This document shows positions 23,090-31,215 of a stretch of DNA of 35,050 bases, piece after piece. Position 1 is the first letter of the stretch. Each line of letters opens with the position of its first letter. The translations under genes were made by a program, and so were the position numbers. The notes under the pieces are model-generated. The model worked only from the letters and a program-made list of their open reading frames with translations, did no database searches and was not told the DNA's origin. Source of the DNA: an uncultured Clostridia bacterium (GTDB lineage Bacteria; Bacillota; Clostridia; Oscillospirales; Acutalibacteraceae); the NCBI GenBank assembly GCA_947630285.1, contig CANRHD010000020.1, positions 1 to 35,050 of the forward strand, given 5' to 3'.

Positions 23090-24420
23090 TTTTGTGCCTC
23101 CCTTAATACTGCTTTCGCATTTCTCATATACTGTACAAGCGGTCTGCCTGCCGGGCAGGAATATGCGCAGGAGCCGCACTCCATACAAACCATTGTGCCG
23201 GCAAGCTTTAAATGCGTTATATCCTTTGCCCGGGCGTGACGCTCAATGAGCGTGGGAACCAGCGACATGGGACAAACTGCGGCGCATCTGCCGCAACGGA
23301 TACAATCTGTCTCCTTTTTAATGCTTATATCCTTTTGCCCGAGTACAAGTATGGCGTTGTTGCTCTTCAATATCGGGTGGTGGGTATCGACTATCGAAGC
23401 GCCCATCATCGGGCCGCCCGTGATAATCTTTACGGGGTCCTCCCTGTACCCTCCGCACGCCTGAATTATGTATTCGATTTCCGTACCCACGGGTACACGG
23501 ACATTCTGCGGAGTCATAACCGCCTTGCCGTCAACGGTCATTGAGCGGCTTACAAGCGGTTTTCCCGTTTTCAAATACCTTGCTATAAACGCCGCCGACG
23601 CAACATTCATAACCACACAGCCCACATCTGCCGGAAGCTTTCCGGGCGGAACCTTTCTGCCCGTTGCGGAAAGCACCATCATTTTCTCCGCCCCCTGCGG
23701 ATATTTTGATTTAAGCGGCATAACTTTTATTTCATCGTTTTCGTCATTGGTCGAAGCTATGTGTTCAAAAAGCTTTATGGCCTCGGGCTTATTGTCCTCA
23801 ACCGCAAGCACGCATTTTTTAAAGCCGAGCAGTTGTTTGATCCAGTGAACGCCGTCAAAAATATTCTCGCTGTTTTCGATACATTCACGGTAGTCAACCG
23901 TTATATAGGGCTCACATTCCGCCGCATTTATTATAAGCGTGTCTACGCCCGAATCGGGTTTAAAATTAAGCTTAACATGCGTCGGGAAGCCCGCTCCGCC
24001 CAGCCCGACAAGCCCGGACTGCCTTACGGCGCTTATAAGCTCCTCCCTCGTTTCAACCTTTGGCGATTCAAGTCCCTCAAGCTCGGTCATTTCGCCGTCG
24101 TTTTCGATTATTACCGCCTGCGAGACATTTCCCGTAGCCGTTCTTATCTCCTTAATAGCGGATACCTTACCCGAAACGGAGGCGTGAATGGGCGCAGATA
24201 CATATTTGTCGCTGTCGCCTATAACCTGGCCGACCTTAACCGTATCCCCGACCTTTACGGTGGGAATACAGGGAGCGCCTATGTGCTGGCTCATCGGCAG
24301 GGTTACAATTTCCGGTGCGGAAAGCCTTTTTACAGGCATATCCTTAGTGTTTTTGCTGTGAGAAACCTTAACTCCGCCTCTGACCTTTTTAACGGGTTTA
24401 ATTATTTCAGATGAGCGCAT
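23086..24420 (-). CDS. rnfC: RnfC, NADH-interacting subunit of the Rnf complex
   Basis: 444 residues. Order: an N-terminal barrel-like domain (HIGAPCIPTVKVGDTVKVGQ), the FMN/NADH fold with GLGGAGFPTHVKL and AAECEPYITVDYR, then two 4Fe-4S motifs (CIRCGRCAAVCP, CMECGSCAYSCP). By family knowledge it is the peripheral subunit that reduces NAD+. It starts one base after the upstream gene stop with an AAAGGAG site. Confidence 0.96.
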   Translation of the reverse strand: MRSSEIIKPVKKVRGGVKVSHSKNTKDMPVKRLSAPEIVTLPMSQHIGAPCIPTVKVGDTVKVGQVIGDSDKYVSAPIHASVSGKVSAIKEIRTATGNVSQAVIIENDGEMTELEGLESPKVETREELISAVRQSGLVGLGGAGFPTHVKLNFKPDSGVDTLIINAAECEPYITVDYRECIENSENIFDGVHWIKQLLGFKKCVLAVEDNKPEAIKLFEHIASTNDENDEIKVMPLKSKYPQGAEKMMVLSATGRKVPPGKLPADVGCVVMNVASAAFIARYLKTGKPLVSRSMTVDGKAVMTPQNVRVPVGTEIEYIIQACGGYREDPVKIITGGPMMGASIVDTHHPILKSNNAILVLGQKDISIKKETDCIRCGRCAAVCPMSLVPTLIERHARAKDITHLKLAGTMVCMECGSCAYSCPAGRPLVQYMRNAKAVLREAQK

Positions 24421-24948
24421 TTATCTTTCTCCTTTGCCAACAAGAGTCTTTTCCAATTTAAGAAGTGCCGGTACCGCCGCCTTTAAAACCGAGCCTGTAA
24501 CGGCGCCGGTAACAACGCCGGCAATTATTAAAACGGGAGCATAGCCCAATGCCGCCGAGCTTCCCACCATAAAGCAGGCAACGGCAAGCTGTCCGAAATT
24601 GTGGCACAGCGCCGAAACAATCCCTATAAGCATATATCCCGTGTTTTTTGAAAACCTGAACATTAAATACATTGCCGCCGTGCTTAACATTCCTCCGGCA
24701 AAGCTCATGGCAAATGCCGTGGGTCCTCTGGTTATACCGGCAAAAAGAGCCTTAATAAGCGTGACGGCCGAGGCCGGGACAAAGCCCAGGGAGGACGCCG
24801 CAAACATGGTTGCCGTGTTTGAAAAGCCGGCCTTTGCGCCCGGAGGCATAAACGCCGCAGTCGGAATAAGGCTTTCGAGGAACGAAAGCGTCAGTGCAAC
24901 AGCCGACAGCATGGCAAATAATGTGATTTTATAAGTTGATTTTTTCAT
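24421..24948 (-). CDS. Gx transporter-family membrane protein (heptaprenyl diphosphate synthase component I-like)
   Basis: 175 residues with five or six helices. It matches the small membrane family annotated as Gx transporter or heptaprenyl diphosphate synthase component I: LESLIPTAAFMPPGAKAGFSN, ALFAGITRGPTAFAMSFAGG. Genes of this family very often sit between the NusG-II gene and rnfC in clostridial rnf operons. A role in polyprenyl or quinone-like precursor supply, or in transport, is suggested for the family, not proven. It abuts rnfC. Confidence 0.85.
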   Translation of the reverse strand: MKKSTYKITLFAMLSAVALTLSFLESLIPTAAFMPPGAKAGFSNTATMFAASSLGFVPASAVTLIKALFAGITRGPTAFAMSFAGGMLSTAAMYLMFRFSKNTGYMLIGIVSALCHNFGQLAVACFMVGSSAALGYAPVLIIAGVVTGAVTGSVLKAAVPALLKLEKTLVGKGER

Positions 24949-24955
24949 ATTAAAT

Positions 24956-25330
24956 TTAGTAGGTAATTATATTGTCCGCCCCGTCTGCGCCCCTGATTTC
25001 AATTACCGTTTTATTCGGTACGCAAACCGAGACTTCGCCCGATTTTGAGATCTCGCCCGTTTTTATGCAGATTTTATCCTTACAGTCGCTTTCGGAAAAA
25101 CAGATTTTCCCGTTTTCGGCGGTGATAACAACGCCGTTGTCTAAGGAAAACTGCGTTTTTTTTGAAAAGTCGGAAAGCCTTATTTCCCTATATACCTTTC
25201 CGTCAACCGAGATTACCGCCGTTTCGCCCTGCGCCCTGAACGCCCGTCCCGACAAAACCAACGCCGCCGAAGCAAATAATATTACGGCGATAATAACTGC
25301 GTCTTTTTTTGTAATCAGCTTTCTTTCCAT
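24956..25330 (-). CDS. NusG domain II-containing exported protein
   Basis: 124 residues. A membrane anchor or signal helix at about 11-30 (AVIIAVILFASAALVLSGRA) is followed by a small beta domain of the NusG-II type (VYREIRLSDFSKKTQF, CKDKICIKTGEISKSGE, VCVPNKTVIEIRG) with a cysteine pair around residues 82-87. It begins two bases after the apbE stop. It is a frequent rnf-operon neighbour of unknown function; the CxxxxC pair hints at a redox or metal role on the outer face. Confidence 0.85.
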   Translation of the reverse strand: MERKLITKKDAVIIAVILFASAALVLSGRAFRAQGETAVISVDGKVYREIRLSDFSKKTQFSLDNGVVITAENGKICFSESDCKDKICIKTGEISKSGEVSVCVPNKTVIEIRGADGADNIITY

Positions 25331-25332
25331 AG

Positions 25333-26376
25333 TTATTTAAGCGTATAATCGGGATTGCTTATCTCTATTTTGCCCTTGAGAGCGTCCGTAACGCTAACCT
25401 TCTTATCAGAGTATATGAAAACCGCCTGGGCGTCATACATTTTAAGTATTTTGGCGGACTCCTTCTCGCCGAGCACATAGCACATTGTAGACAATGCGTC
25501 GCTTTCAAAGCCGGATTTTGCAATTACCGTAACGGCGCACAGCCCGTTCTCAACGGGATAGCCCGTTGAAAGGTCAAGTATATGGTGATAGGTTTTTCCG
25601 TCAATTTCAAACTTCTTTTCGTAGTTGCCCGAAGTGGATATAAAGCTGTTTTCAACAGACAGGCTTGCAAAAATTTCGTTGCTTTTGCCGTATGGGTCCC
25701 GTATGCCGACCTTCCACACGCTGTTGCCGTCGTGTTTGCCGAAAACGGCAACGCTTCCGCCGACCGAGATAACCGCTCCCTCACAGCTCTCGCTTTGGGA
25801 AATTACCTGCGCCGCCCTGTCACAGGCAATTCCCTTGCCCACAGAGCCCAGGTTAAAAAGCTGTCCCTCGGGGACAAAAACCGTGCTTGACATATCCTCC
25901 TCGGTAACGGTGATTTCCGAATCGTCGCACAGCGAAGCGGCAGTTTTTATCTCGTCCTTTTCGGGCAGTCTGAACTGCTCCGTGTCAATGCCCCAAATTT
26001 CGGTCAAAGCCCCTGAGGTTGCGGAAAGCCTGCCGTTTGAGAGAGAATATATTTCGCTCGTCTCAAGTATATAATCCAAAAGCTCGCCGCTTATTTTATT
26101 TTCTTTTCCCGAATTTTGATTTATTTTATAGAGCTCGGACTGCTCGTTGTTCTTTGATATGACAAGGTCAACCCGTTTTACTTCCTCAACGGCGTTATCC
26201 CTGAGCTTCGCCGTTTCCCTTTTGTCGGAGCCGTAAACATCGACGCTTACAATGCTCCCCATAACGACGGGGGCGCTGTCCGCATTTTCGGTCTTGCCGG
26301 AAGAACAGGAGCATAATATTACGCAAAGAGCAACAAATCCTGCGGCCAATGCCGCTGTAATTTTTCCCGTTTTCAA
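25333..26376 (-). CDS. apbE: ApbE flavin transferase lipoprotein
   Basis: 347 residues. The start is a TTG; there is no in-frame ATG near the promoter, and an AGCAGGT site lies about nine bases upstream. A lipoprotein signal (AGFVALCVILCSCSSG, lipidated near Cys24) places it on the outer face. It has the FAD-binding and active-site stretches of ApbE (GSVGKGIACDRAAQV, GGSVAVFGKHDG, ISTSGNYEKKFEIDGKTYHHILDLSTGYPVENG). It moves FMN from FAD onto threonines of RnfD and RnfG, both encoded downstream. As first gene of the operon it links cofactor loading to complex synthesis. Confidence 0.93.
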   Translation of the reverse strand: MKTGKITAALAAGFVALCVILCSCSSGKTENADSAPVVMGSIVSVDVYGSDKRETAKLRDNAVEEVKRVDLVISKNNEQSELYKINQNSGKENKISGELLDYILETSEIYSLSNGRLSATSGALTEIWGIDTEQFRLPEKDEIKTAASLCDDSEITVTEEDMSSTVFVPEGQLFNLGSVGKGIACDRAAQVISQSESCEGAVISVGGSVAVFGKHDGNSVWKVGIRDPYGKSNEIFASLSVENSFISTSGNYEKKFEIDGKTYHHILDLSTGYPVENGLCAVTVIAKSGFESDALSTMCYVLGEKESAKILKMYDAQAVFIYSDKKVSVTDALKGKIEISNPDYTLK

Positions 26377-26411
26377 TACAAAATGACCTGCTTTCCTACA
26401 GTATTCAATTT

Positions 26412-26440
26412 ATTATACTATATTTAAGTAACATCTTCAA
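26412..26440 (-). promoter_or_regulatory. Promoter of the apbE-rnf operon
   Basis: On the minus strand TTGAAG (26435-26440), 17 bases, then a perfect TATAAT (26412-26417). The transcript start near 26405 leaves a leader of about 29 bases before the TTG start of apbE, which supports that start choice. Confidence 0.8.
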
Positions 26441-26468
26441 GAATTGTTTATAAATTAACAATATTTTG

Positions 26469-26498
26469 TTGCAAAACCGCCTGATTTTGTGATAAAAT
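26469..26498 (+). promoter_or_regulatory. Promoter of the alcohol dehydrogenase operon
   Basis: TTGCAA (26469-26474), an 18-base spacer, then TAAAAT (26493-26498). The start codon at 26551 lies about 45 bases beyond the expected transcript start. It is divergent from the rnf promoter with 28 bases between the two -35 boxes, so a shared regulator is possible. Confidence 0.65.
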
Positions 26499-26550
26499 TA
26501 ACAATAAACGGAAGTTTAAATTTTATATTTTCAAAAAGAAGGGTACGGAA

Positions 26551-27666
26551 ATGAGCTTCAGTTTTTACATGCCCGTCAAAATTATGGGCGGCAAGGGCGT
26601 TATTTCAAAACACGGAGAAGAGTTTAAGAGATACGGCGGAAAATGCCTTATTATTTTTACGGGCGCTTCGGCAAAGCTCTGCGGCGCTCTCGGCGATGTT
26701 TGTTCGGCGCTCAAAGAAAACGGGACAGAGTTTGAAACATACGATAAAATTTCCGTAAACCCCAAGGCGCAGGAGTGTTATGAGGCCGGCCGTTATGCAA
26801 GAAGCTGCGGAGCCGATTTTATTGTCGGCATCGGCGGCGGAAGTGCGCTTGACGCCGCAAAGGCGGCGGCGGTTTATGCGGCAAACGAAAATTTATCCGC
26901 CGAGGGCATATACTCGCATACGGTTTCTTCCGCCCTGCCCGTTGTTCTTGTCGGCACAACGGCAGGAACGGGCAGCGAGGTCACGGGCGTCAGCGTCCTG
27001 ACACGGGAAAACGGTAAAAAGAAGAGCGTGAGCGGAGAAAATTACTATGCGAAGCTTGTGCTTGCAGACCCACTTTACACCTACTGCGTGCCATACGATG
27101 TTACCGTTTCGACAGCTATCGACGCTTTTTCGCATGCGGTTGAAAGCCTGTTTTCAAACAGGGCGGAGTTTAACTCAAAAAGCTATGCAAATAAGGCGAT
27201 AAAGCCCCTGTGGGAATGTATCCGTTTCTTTTACACGAACAGGGCCGTTCCCACCGACAAAATGCGTGACACGCTCTACTACTCCTCGCTTTACGCAGGT
27301 ATGGCGCTGAACCTTACGGGAACTTGTTTTCCGCACACCATGGGCTACACGCTCACCGAGGATTATTCGTTTCCCCACGGCTTTGCCTGCGCCGTATTCC
27401 TGCCTGCGTTTGTAAAGAGAGCGATGGAATTTAAAAACGAGCTTGCCGTAAAATTTTTATCGGACATAGGCGCAAGCCTGCCCGAATTTGAGCACATTAT
27501 TTTCTCTTTGGTAAACACAGAAAATATCAGCATGACAAAAGAGCAGATTTCAGCCTACTGCAACGGCTGGCACAATATCAAAAACTTTGAAAACACGCCG
27601 GGAGGATTTTCTGTTACGGACGCCCAAGCGCTTATGACAGAGCTTTTTTGTAAAAATGAAGCTTAA
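26551..27666 (+). CDS. Iron-containing alcohol dehydrogenase
   Basis: 371 residues with an AGAAGGG site. The NAD(P) fold has GIGGGSALDAAK (93-104) and GTTAGTGSEVTG. The four metal ligands of group III alcohol dehydrogenases are all present: Asp191 and His195 (AIDAFSHAVE), His262 (CFPHTMGY) and His276 (FPHGFAC). It oxidises an alcohol or reduces an aldehyde or ketone with NAD(P)H. Its linkage to a GH28 hydrolase and a sugar kinase suggests a sugar-derived substrate such as a uronate or aldose; this is inference from neighbours. Confidence 0.92.
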   Translation: MSFSFYMPVKIMGGKGVISKHGEEFKRYGGKCLIIFTGASAKLCGALGDVCSALKENGTEFETYDKISVNPKAQECYEAGRYARSCGADFIVGIGGGSALDAAKAAAVYAANENLSAEGIYSHTVSSALPVVLVGTTAGTGSEVTGVSVLTRENGKKKSVSGENYYAKLVLADPLYTYCVPYDVTVSTAIDAFSHAVESLFSNRAEFNSKSYANKAIKPLWECIRFFYTNRAVPTDKMRDTLYYSSLYAGMALNLTGTCFPHTMGYTLTEDYSFPHGFACAVFLPAFVKRAMEFKNELAVKFLSDIGASLPEFEHIIFSLVNTENISMTKEQISAYCNGWHNIKNFENTPGGFSVTDAQALMTELFCKNEA

Positions 27667-29188
27667 AAGAACCTTGAAGGACAAATTAAAAACCTTTCTT
27701 TTCGCCAAGGATATTCGGGTGACCGAGGGCGAGCCTTTTCCCCAAGTTTACCATGGCGATTTTTCCTCTTATTTTCCGAAAGAAGAATACATAAAAGCCC
27801 AGACGCCCGACAGGCTTCCCGTTTACGATTTCAGGGATTTTGACGGTACGGACAACTGCGAAAAACTGAACAACGCAATAGATTATTGCAGTGAAAACGG
27901 CGGCGGAACGGTGCTGGTAAAGGGCGGAAGCTATACCGTAAACACCGTAATTTTAAAAAGCGGCGTAACGCTGTTTATAGAGGGCGGCTCTGCCCTTGTA
28001 GCCTCTCACGAAAGCGAAAAATACGAAAGGGAGGCAATGATTTTTGCCGACGGCGCCTCAAATATTGAAATTACAGGCTCGGGTAAAATCTGCGGAGAGG
28101 GCAATTTTTTCGGTCTAAAGCCCATAGAAAAGCCGCTGTTTGACGACCTGCCGTATATCGATATGATACGCATAAGGCAGGAGTACCGCAAAAGAATACG
28201 CTTTGCGCATATGAGCAAGTACGGCTCTATCGCAAACCTCAACAACTGCGAAAACATAAATATACACAACATAATTTTTGAAAATTCCGCTTCGTGGACT
28301 GTCCACATTCAAAACTGCAACAATGTTAAAATCAAGGATATTATGATTAACAATAACCGCCATGTTGCAAACACCGACGGCCTTGATATAAACTCGACCT
28401 CAAACCTCTCCGCCGAGCATTGCTTTATATCCACGGCGGACGACGGAATTTGCCTTAAAAATGCCGTTTACACGGGCAGTAAGGGCGAAATGAAAAACAT
28501 TAAAATTTCGGACTGCGAGGTCATTTCCTGCACGAACAGCTTTAAAATCGGCACCGAAACCACCTACGATATACACGGCGTAGAGGTGGAAAACTGTAAA
28601 TTTTATCTCAACGACATCTATCCCCAGGGCGTTTGCGGAATATCGCTGGAGGCGGTTGACGGCTCGAGGGTGTACGATATAAAAATCAAGAATATCAGCA
28701 TGGACAGGATTTCCTGCCCTGTTTTTATACGCCTCGGCAACAGGAACAGGGCGGCAAAGGTTGACGAAAACACCGCAAGGGCGACAGAGCTCAGGGTAAA
28801 CGAGGGCCTGGAGCCGAAGCTTACGCCGAAAAAGGAATTTGATTTTAAAAGCGAGCTTTACAACATTGAAATTGAGAACATAAGCGCAAACAGTACCGAA
28901 CAGCCCGTCATCATATCGGGTTACCGTGACAGAGGCAGAACAAAACGGGTTAAGAACATAAGTCTTAAAAACATAGATATGAGATACAGGAATGTGCCGG
29001 AGATTACGGACCGCAGGCTGTTTATCCCCGAATACGCAAGGGATTATCCCGAAAGCAACAGGTTCCGCAATCTGCCCGTCTATAAGCTTTTCATAAGACA
29101 TGCCCGCGGCGTCAGGCTTGAAAACATAAACTGTGTTCCTGCCCCGAACAGCCGCAGAAAAGAGATTTACAAAAAAGATGTTAAATAA
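27656..29188 (+). CDS. Glycoside hydrolase family 28 (polygalacturonase-like), no signal peptide
   Basis: 510 residues. Right-handed beta-helix repeats run from about residue 100 to 440. The GH28 motifs are NTDGLD (239-244) and DDGICLK (262-268), which supply the catalytic aspartates, followed by FKIGTET. No signal peptide is present, so it should act in the cytoplasm on imported oligosaccharides. The start overlaps the dehydrogenase stop by 11 bases, and no good ribosome site precedes it, so translation is probably coupled. Substrate is likely an oligogalacturonide or a rhamnogalacturonan fragment, by family; related members act on xylogalacturonan or unsaturated sugars. Confidence 0.9.
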   Translation: MKLKRTLKDKLKTFLFAKDIRVTEGEPFPQVYHGDFSSYFPKEEYIKAQTPDRLPVYDFRDFDGTDNCEKLNNAIDYCSENGGGTVLVKGGSYTVNTVILKSGVTLFIEGGSALVASHESEKYEREAMIFADGASNIEITGSGKICGEGNFFGLKPIEKPLFDDLPYIDMIRIRQEYRKRIRFAHMSKYGSIANLNNCENINIHNIIFENSASWTVHIQNCNNVKIKDIMINNNRHVANTDGLDINSTSNLSAEHCFISTADDGICLKNAVYTGSKGEMKNIKISDCEVISCTNSFKIGTETTYDIHGVEVENCKFYLNDIYPQGVCGISLEAVDGSRVYDIKIKNISMDRISCPVFIRLGNRNRAAKVDENTARATELRVNEGLEPKLTPKKEFDFKSELYNIEIENISANSTEQPVIISGYRDRGRTKRVKNISLKNIDMRYRNVPEITDRRLFIPEYARDYPESNRFRNLPVYKLFIRHARGVRLENINCVPAPNSRRKEIYKKDVK

Positions 29189-29205
29189 CAATTAAGGAGA
29201 AAAAT

Positions 29206-30120
29206 ATGTCTTTTATTTCAGGAAACGGCAAAACAAATACCGATATTTTATACGCAGGACTTCCCCGTCTGCCGGAAATCGGCGAGGAGCTTTATTCGCA
29301 GGGCTTTTCTCTGAAGCTCGGCGGAGGAGTGCCGGGTACCATGGTTAATATTTCAAGGCTGTCCGTTCCCGTTAAAATTTCAACATGGCTCGGTGACGAT
29401 ATGTTCTCACGCTTTTGCCTTGAAGAGTACAAAAAGGCAGGCTGTGAAATAATCAACCTGTATAAGGGCAAAGGCGAACTGCCGCTGAACATAACCTCCG
29501 CCATGATAACCCCGGAGGACCGCACATTTGTAACCTACGGGCCGGAGCCTCGCTACAGCGATACGGAGCTTGAAGAAATTTATTCGGCAAGCGCCGGCGC
29601 AAAAATAGCGGAAATACAGGGCGGCTGTATCGAGGTTTACAGAAAGCTAAAGTCGGAGGGTACTCTGCTTGTGCTTGATACGGGCTATACCGAGGATATG
29701 AGCTTTGATATGTATAGGGAATATATAGAGCTTGCCGATTACTACACGCCCAACCAGAAAGAGGCGCTGAAAATTACGGGAAAGGAAAAGCCCGAGGAGG
29801 CAGTAAAATTCCTGTCCCAATACTTTGAAAAGCCGATAGTAAAGCTTGACAAGGACGGCTGTATGGGTATGGAAAACGGCGAAATTTTCACAGTACCCGT
29901 TATAGACGAATATAAAAGGGTTGACTCCACAGGCGCAGGCGACGCATTCCTTGCAGGTCTTATGTACGGGCTGTTTTACGGCTACAGCTTTAAGGACTGC
30001 ATACTTTTGGGCAACCTGACCGGCGGAAAATGCGTAACGGGCGTCGGCTGTCTTACAAATTATTTTGAAGAAAACGAGCTGCTCGAAAAGCTGAACGAAT
30101 ATAAGAGCAAGCTGTGGTAA
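29206..30120 (+). CDS. PfkB-family sugar kinase
   Basis: 304 residues with an AAGGAG site. The N-terminal substrate signature is KLGGGVPGTMVNISRL (37-52) and the C-terminal ATP/anion-hole signature is DSTGAGDAFLAG (240-251), with catalytic base Asp246. Size and motifs fit ribokinase, fructokinase or 2-keto-3-deoxygluconate kinases; motifs alone do not separate them. In an operon with a GH28 enzyme, KDG-type or fructose-type activity would make sense. It is the last gene of the unit; repeat copy 3 and a bidirectional terminator follow. Confidence 0.9.
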   Translation: MSFISGNGKTNTDILYAGLPRLPEIGEELYSQGFSLKLGGGVPGTMVNISRLSVPVKISTWLGDDMFSRFCLEEYKKAGCEIINLYKGKGELPLNITSAMITPEDRTFVTYGPEPRYSDTELEEIYSASAGAKIAEIQGGCIEVYRKLKSEGTLLVLDTGYTEDMSFDMYREYIELADYYTPNQKEALKITGKEKPEEAVKFLSQYFEKPIVKLDKDGCMGMENGEIFTVPVIDEYKRVDSTGAGDAFLAGLMYGLFYGYSFKDCILLGNLTGGKCVTGVGCLTNYFEENELLEKLNEYKSKLW

Positions 30121-30194
30121 AAAACACGGCATAAAATAATTTAAAGTTTTTATTATTGAAAGAAAGCGTAAAACCAAGGAAAACCCCCGTAGAA

Positions 30195-30277
30195 GGTTTA
30201 GCAGTCTGCGGACTGCGCCGGGGGCTTTGCCCCTCGACCCCACCGTCTTTTTAAAAAAGACGGACAAAAACTTTTAA
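30195..30277 (+). repeat. Partial repeat element, copy 3 (about 83 bp)
   Basis: It matches the 3' half of copies 1 and 2: hairpin C (GCAGTCTGCGGACTGC, from 30201), the GC-rich GGGGGCTTTGCCCC hairpin, the linker CTCGACCCCACC, hairpin E and the AAAACTTTT tail. Hairpin E here is CCGTCTTTT / AAAAGACGG, a C-G to T-A change compensated on both arms compared with copy 2. Hairpins A and B are absent and no flanking direct repeats are seen. Its upstream side (about 30160-30177) resembles the copy 1 flank (GAAAGAAAGCGTAAAAC versus GAAAGGAAGCGTGAAAAC). Confidence 0.85.
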
Positions 30278-30290
30278 AATCAGTTTATAT

Positions 30291-30332
30291 AAAAACAGAC
30301 ACGGCAGAGAATTTTCCCTGCCGTGAATTTTT
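30291..30332. terminator. Bidirectional terminator between pfkB-type and folD genes
   Basis: CACGGCAG (30300-30307) pairs with CTGCCGTG (30318-30325) over a ten-base loop. AATTTTT follows on the plus strand and TCTGTTTTT on the minus strand, so it can end both convergent operons. Confidence 0.85.
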
Positions 30333-30354
30333 AATCTGCCGACAAACCGTCAAC

Positions 30355-31215
30355 TTAAAATATTCTCTTTGCGTTTTGCTGCTTTGCCGCAGTTAAGGTA
30401 TTCTTCATCAAGGTGGCTATTGTCATAGGGCCTACGCCGCCCGGTACGGGAGTTATGTACGAGGCCTTTTTCTCTACCTGCGAAAAATCCACATCTCCGC
30501 AAAGCTTGCCCTCACTGTTTCTGTTCATTCCCACATCAATGACAACAGCACCCTCCTTTACCATATCGGCGGTTACAAATTTTTCTTTTCCCACCGCCGC
30601 AACAAGAATATCGGCACGCTCGGTTATCTCCTTTAAATTTGCCGTTTTGGAGTGGCAAACGGTCACGGTTGCGTCCTTCTGCAAAAGCAGCATCGCCATG
30701 GGCTTGCCCACGATATTGCTTCTGCCTATCACGACGGCGTTTTTGCCGCAGGTTTCAATATCGTAATATTTGAGCATTTCCATTATGCCTGCCGGGGTGC
30801 AGGGCAAAAACGAATAATCGCCTATCATAATATGCCCCGTGTTTATTGCGTGAAAAGCGTCAACATCTTTTTCGGGAGCTATGTTCTCTATAACAAGCTT
30901 TTCGTCAAGATGCTTCGGCAAGGGTAACTGGCACAGTATTCCGTTAATGCTCTTTTTGTGATTGAGCCGGTCTATCAGGGACAGAAGCTCCTCCATGGTC
31001 GTCTGCTCGGGCAGGGCGTACTCCTCCGAGATAATTCCCACGGCCTCGCAGGCCTTTTTTTTGTTGTTTACATATGTTCTTGACGCCGGGTCGTCGCCCA
31101 CGATAATTACCGCAAGCCCCACCGAAACACCTTTTTCCCTAAGGGCTTCCACCTCTTTTTTAACGCCGTCCTTTACAAACTGCGAAACAACCTTACCGTC
31201 AATTATCTTAGCCAT
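30355..31215 (-). CDS. folD: FolD, methylenetetrahydrofolate dehydrogenase/cyclohydrolase
   Basis: 286 residues from the ATG reading MAKIIDGKVVSQ; the in-frame GTG three codons earlier forms part of the AAGGGTGAT ribosome site. Hallmarks are YVNNKKKACEAVGI with the catalytic Lys, GILCQLPLPKHLD, the NADP-binding GRSNIVGKPMAMLL, and TPVPGGVGPMTIATLM. It interconverts 5,10-methylene- and 10-formyl-tetrahydrofolate in the cytoplasm. It overlaps the lgt stop by eight bases and ends the operon. Confidence 0.96.
   Translation of the reverse strand: MAKIIDGKVVSQFVKDGVKKEVEALREKGVSVGLAVIIVGDDPASRTYVNNKKKACEAVGIISEEYALPEQTTMEELLSLIDRLNHKKSINGILCQLPLPKHLDEKLVIENIAPEKDVDAFHAINTGHIMIGDYSFLPCTPAGIMEMLKYYDIETCGKNAVVIGRSNIVGKPMAMLLLQKDATVTVCHSKTANLKEITERADILVAAVGKEKFVTADMVKEGAVVIDVGMNRNSEGKLCGDVDFSQVEKKASYITPVPGGVGPMTIATLMKNTLTAAKQQNAKRIF

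Noticed and set aside
28400-29191. 263-codon minus-strand frame opposite the GH28 gene
   Set aside because: It is antisense to clear catalytic motifs of GH28 and has no family resemblance; it is a codon-bias shadow.
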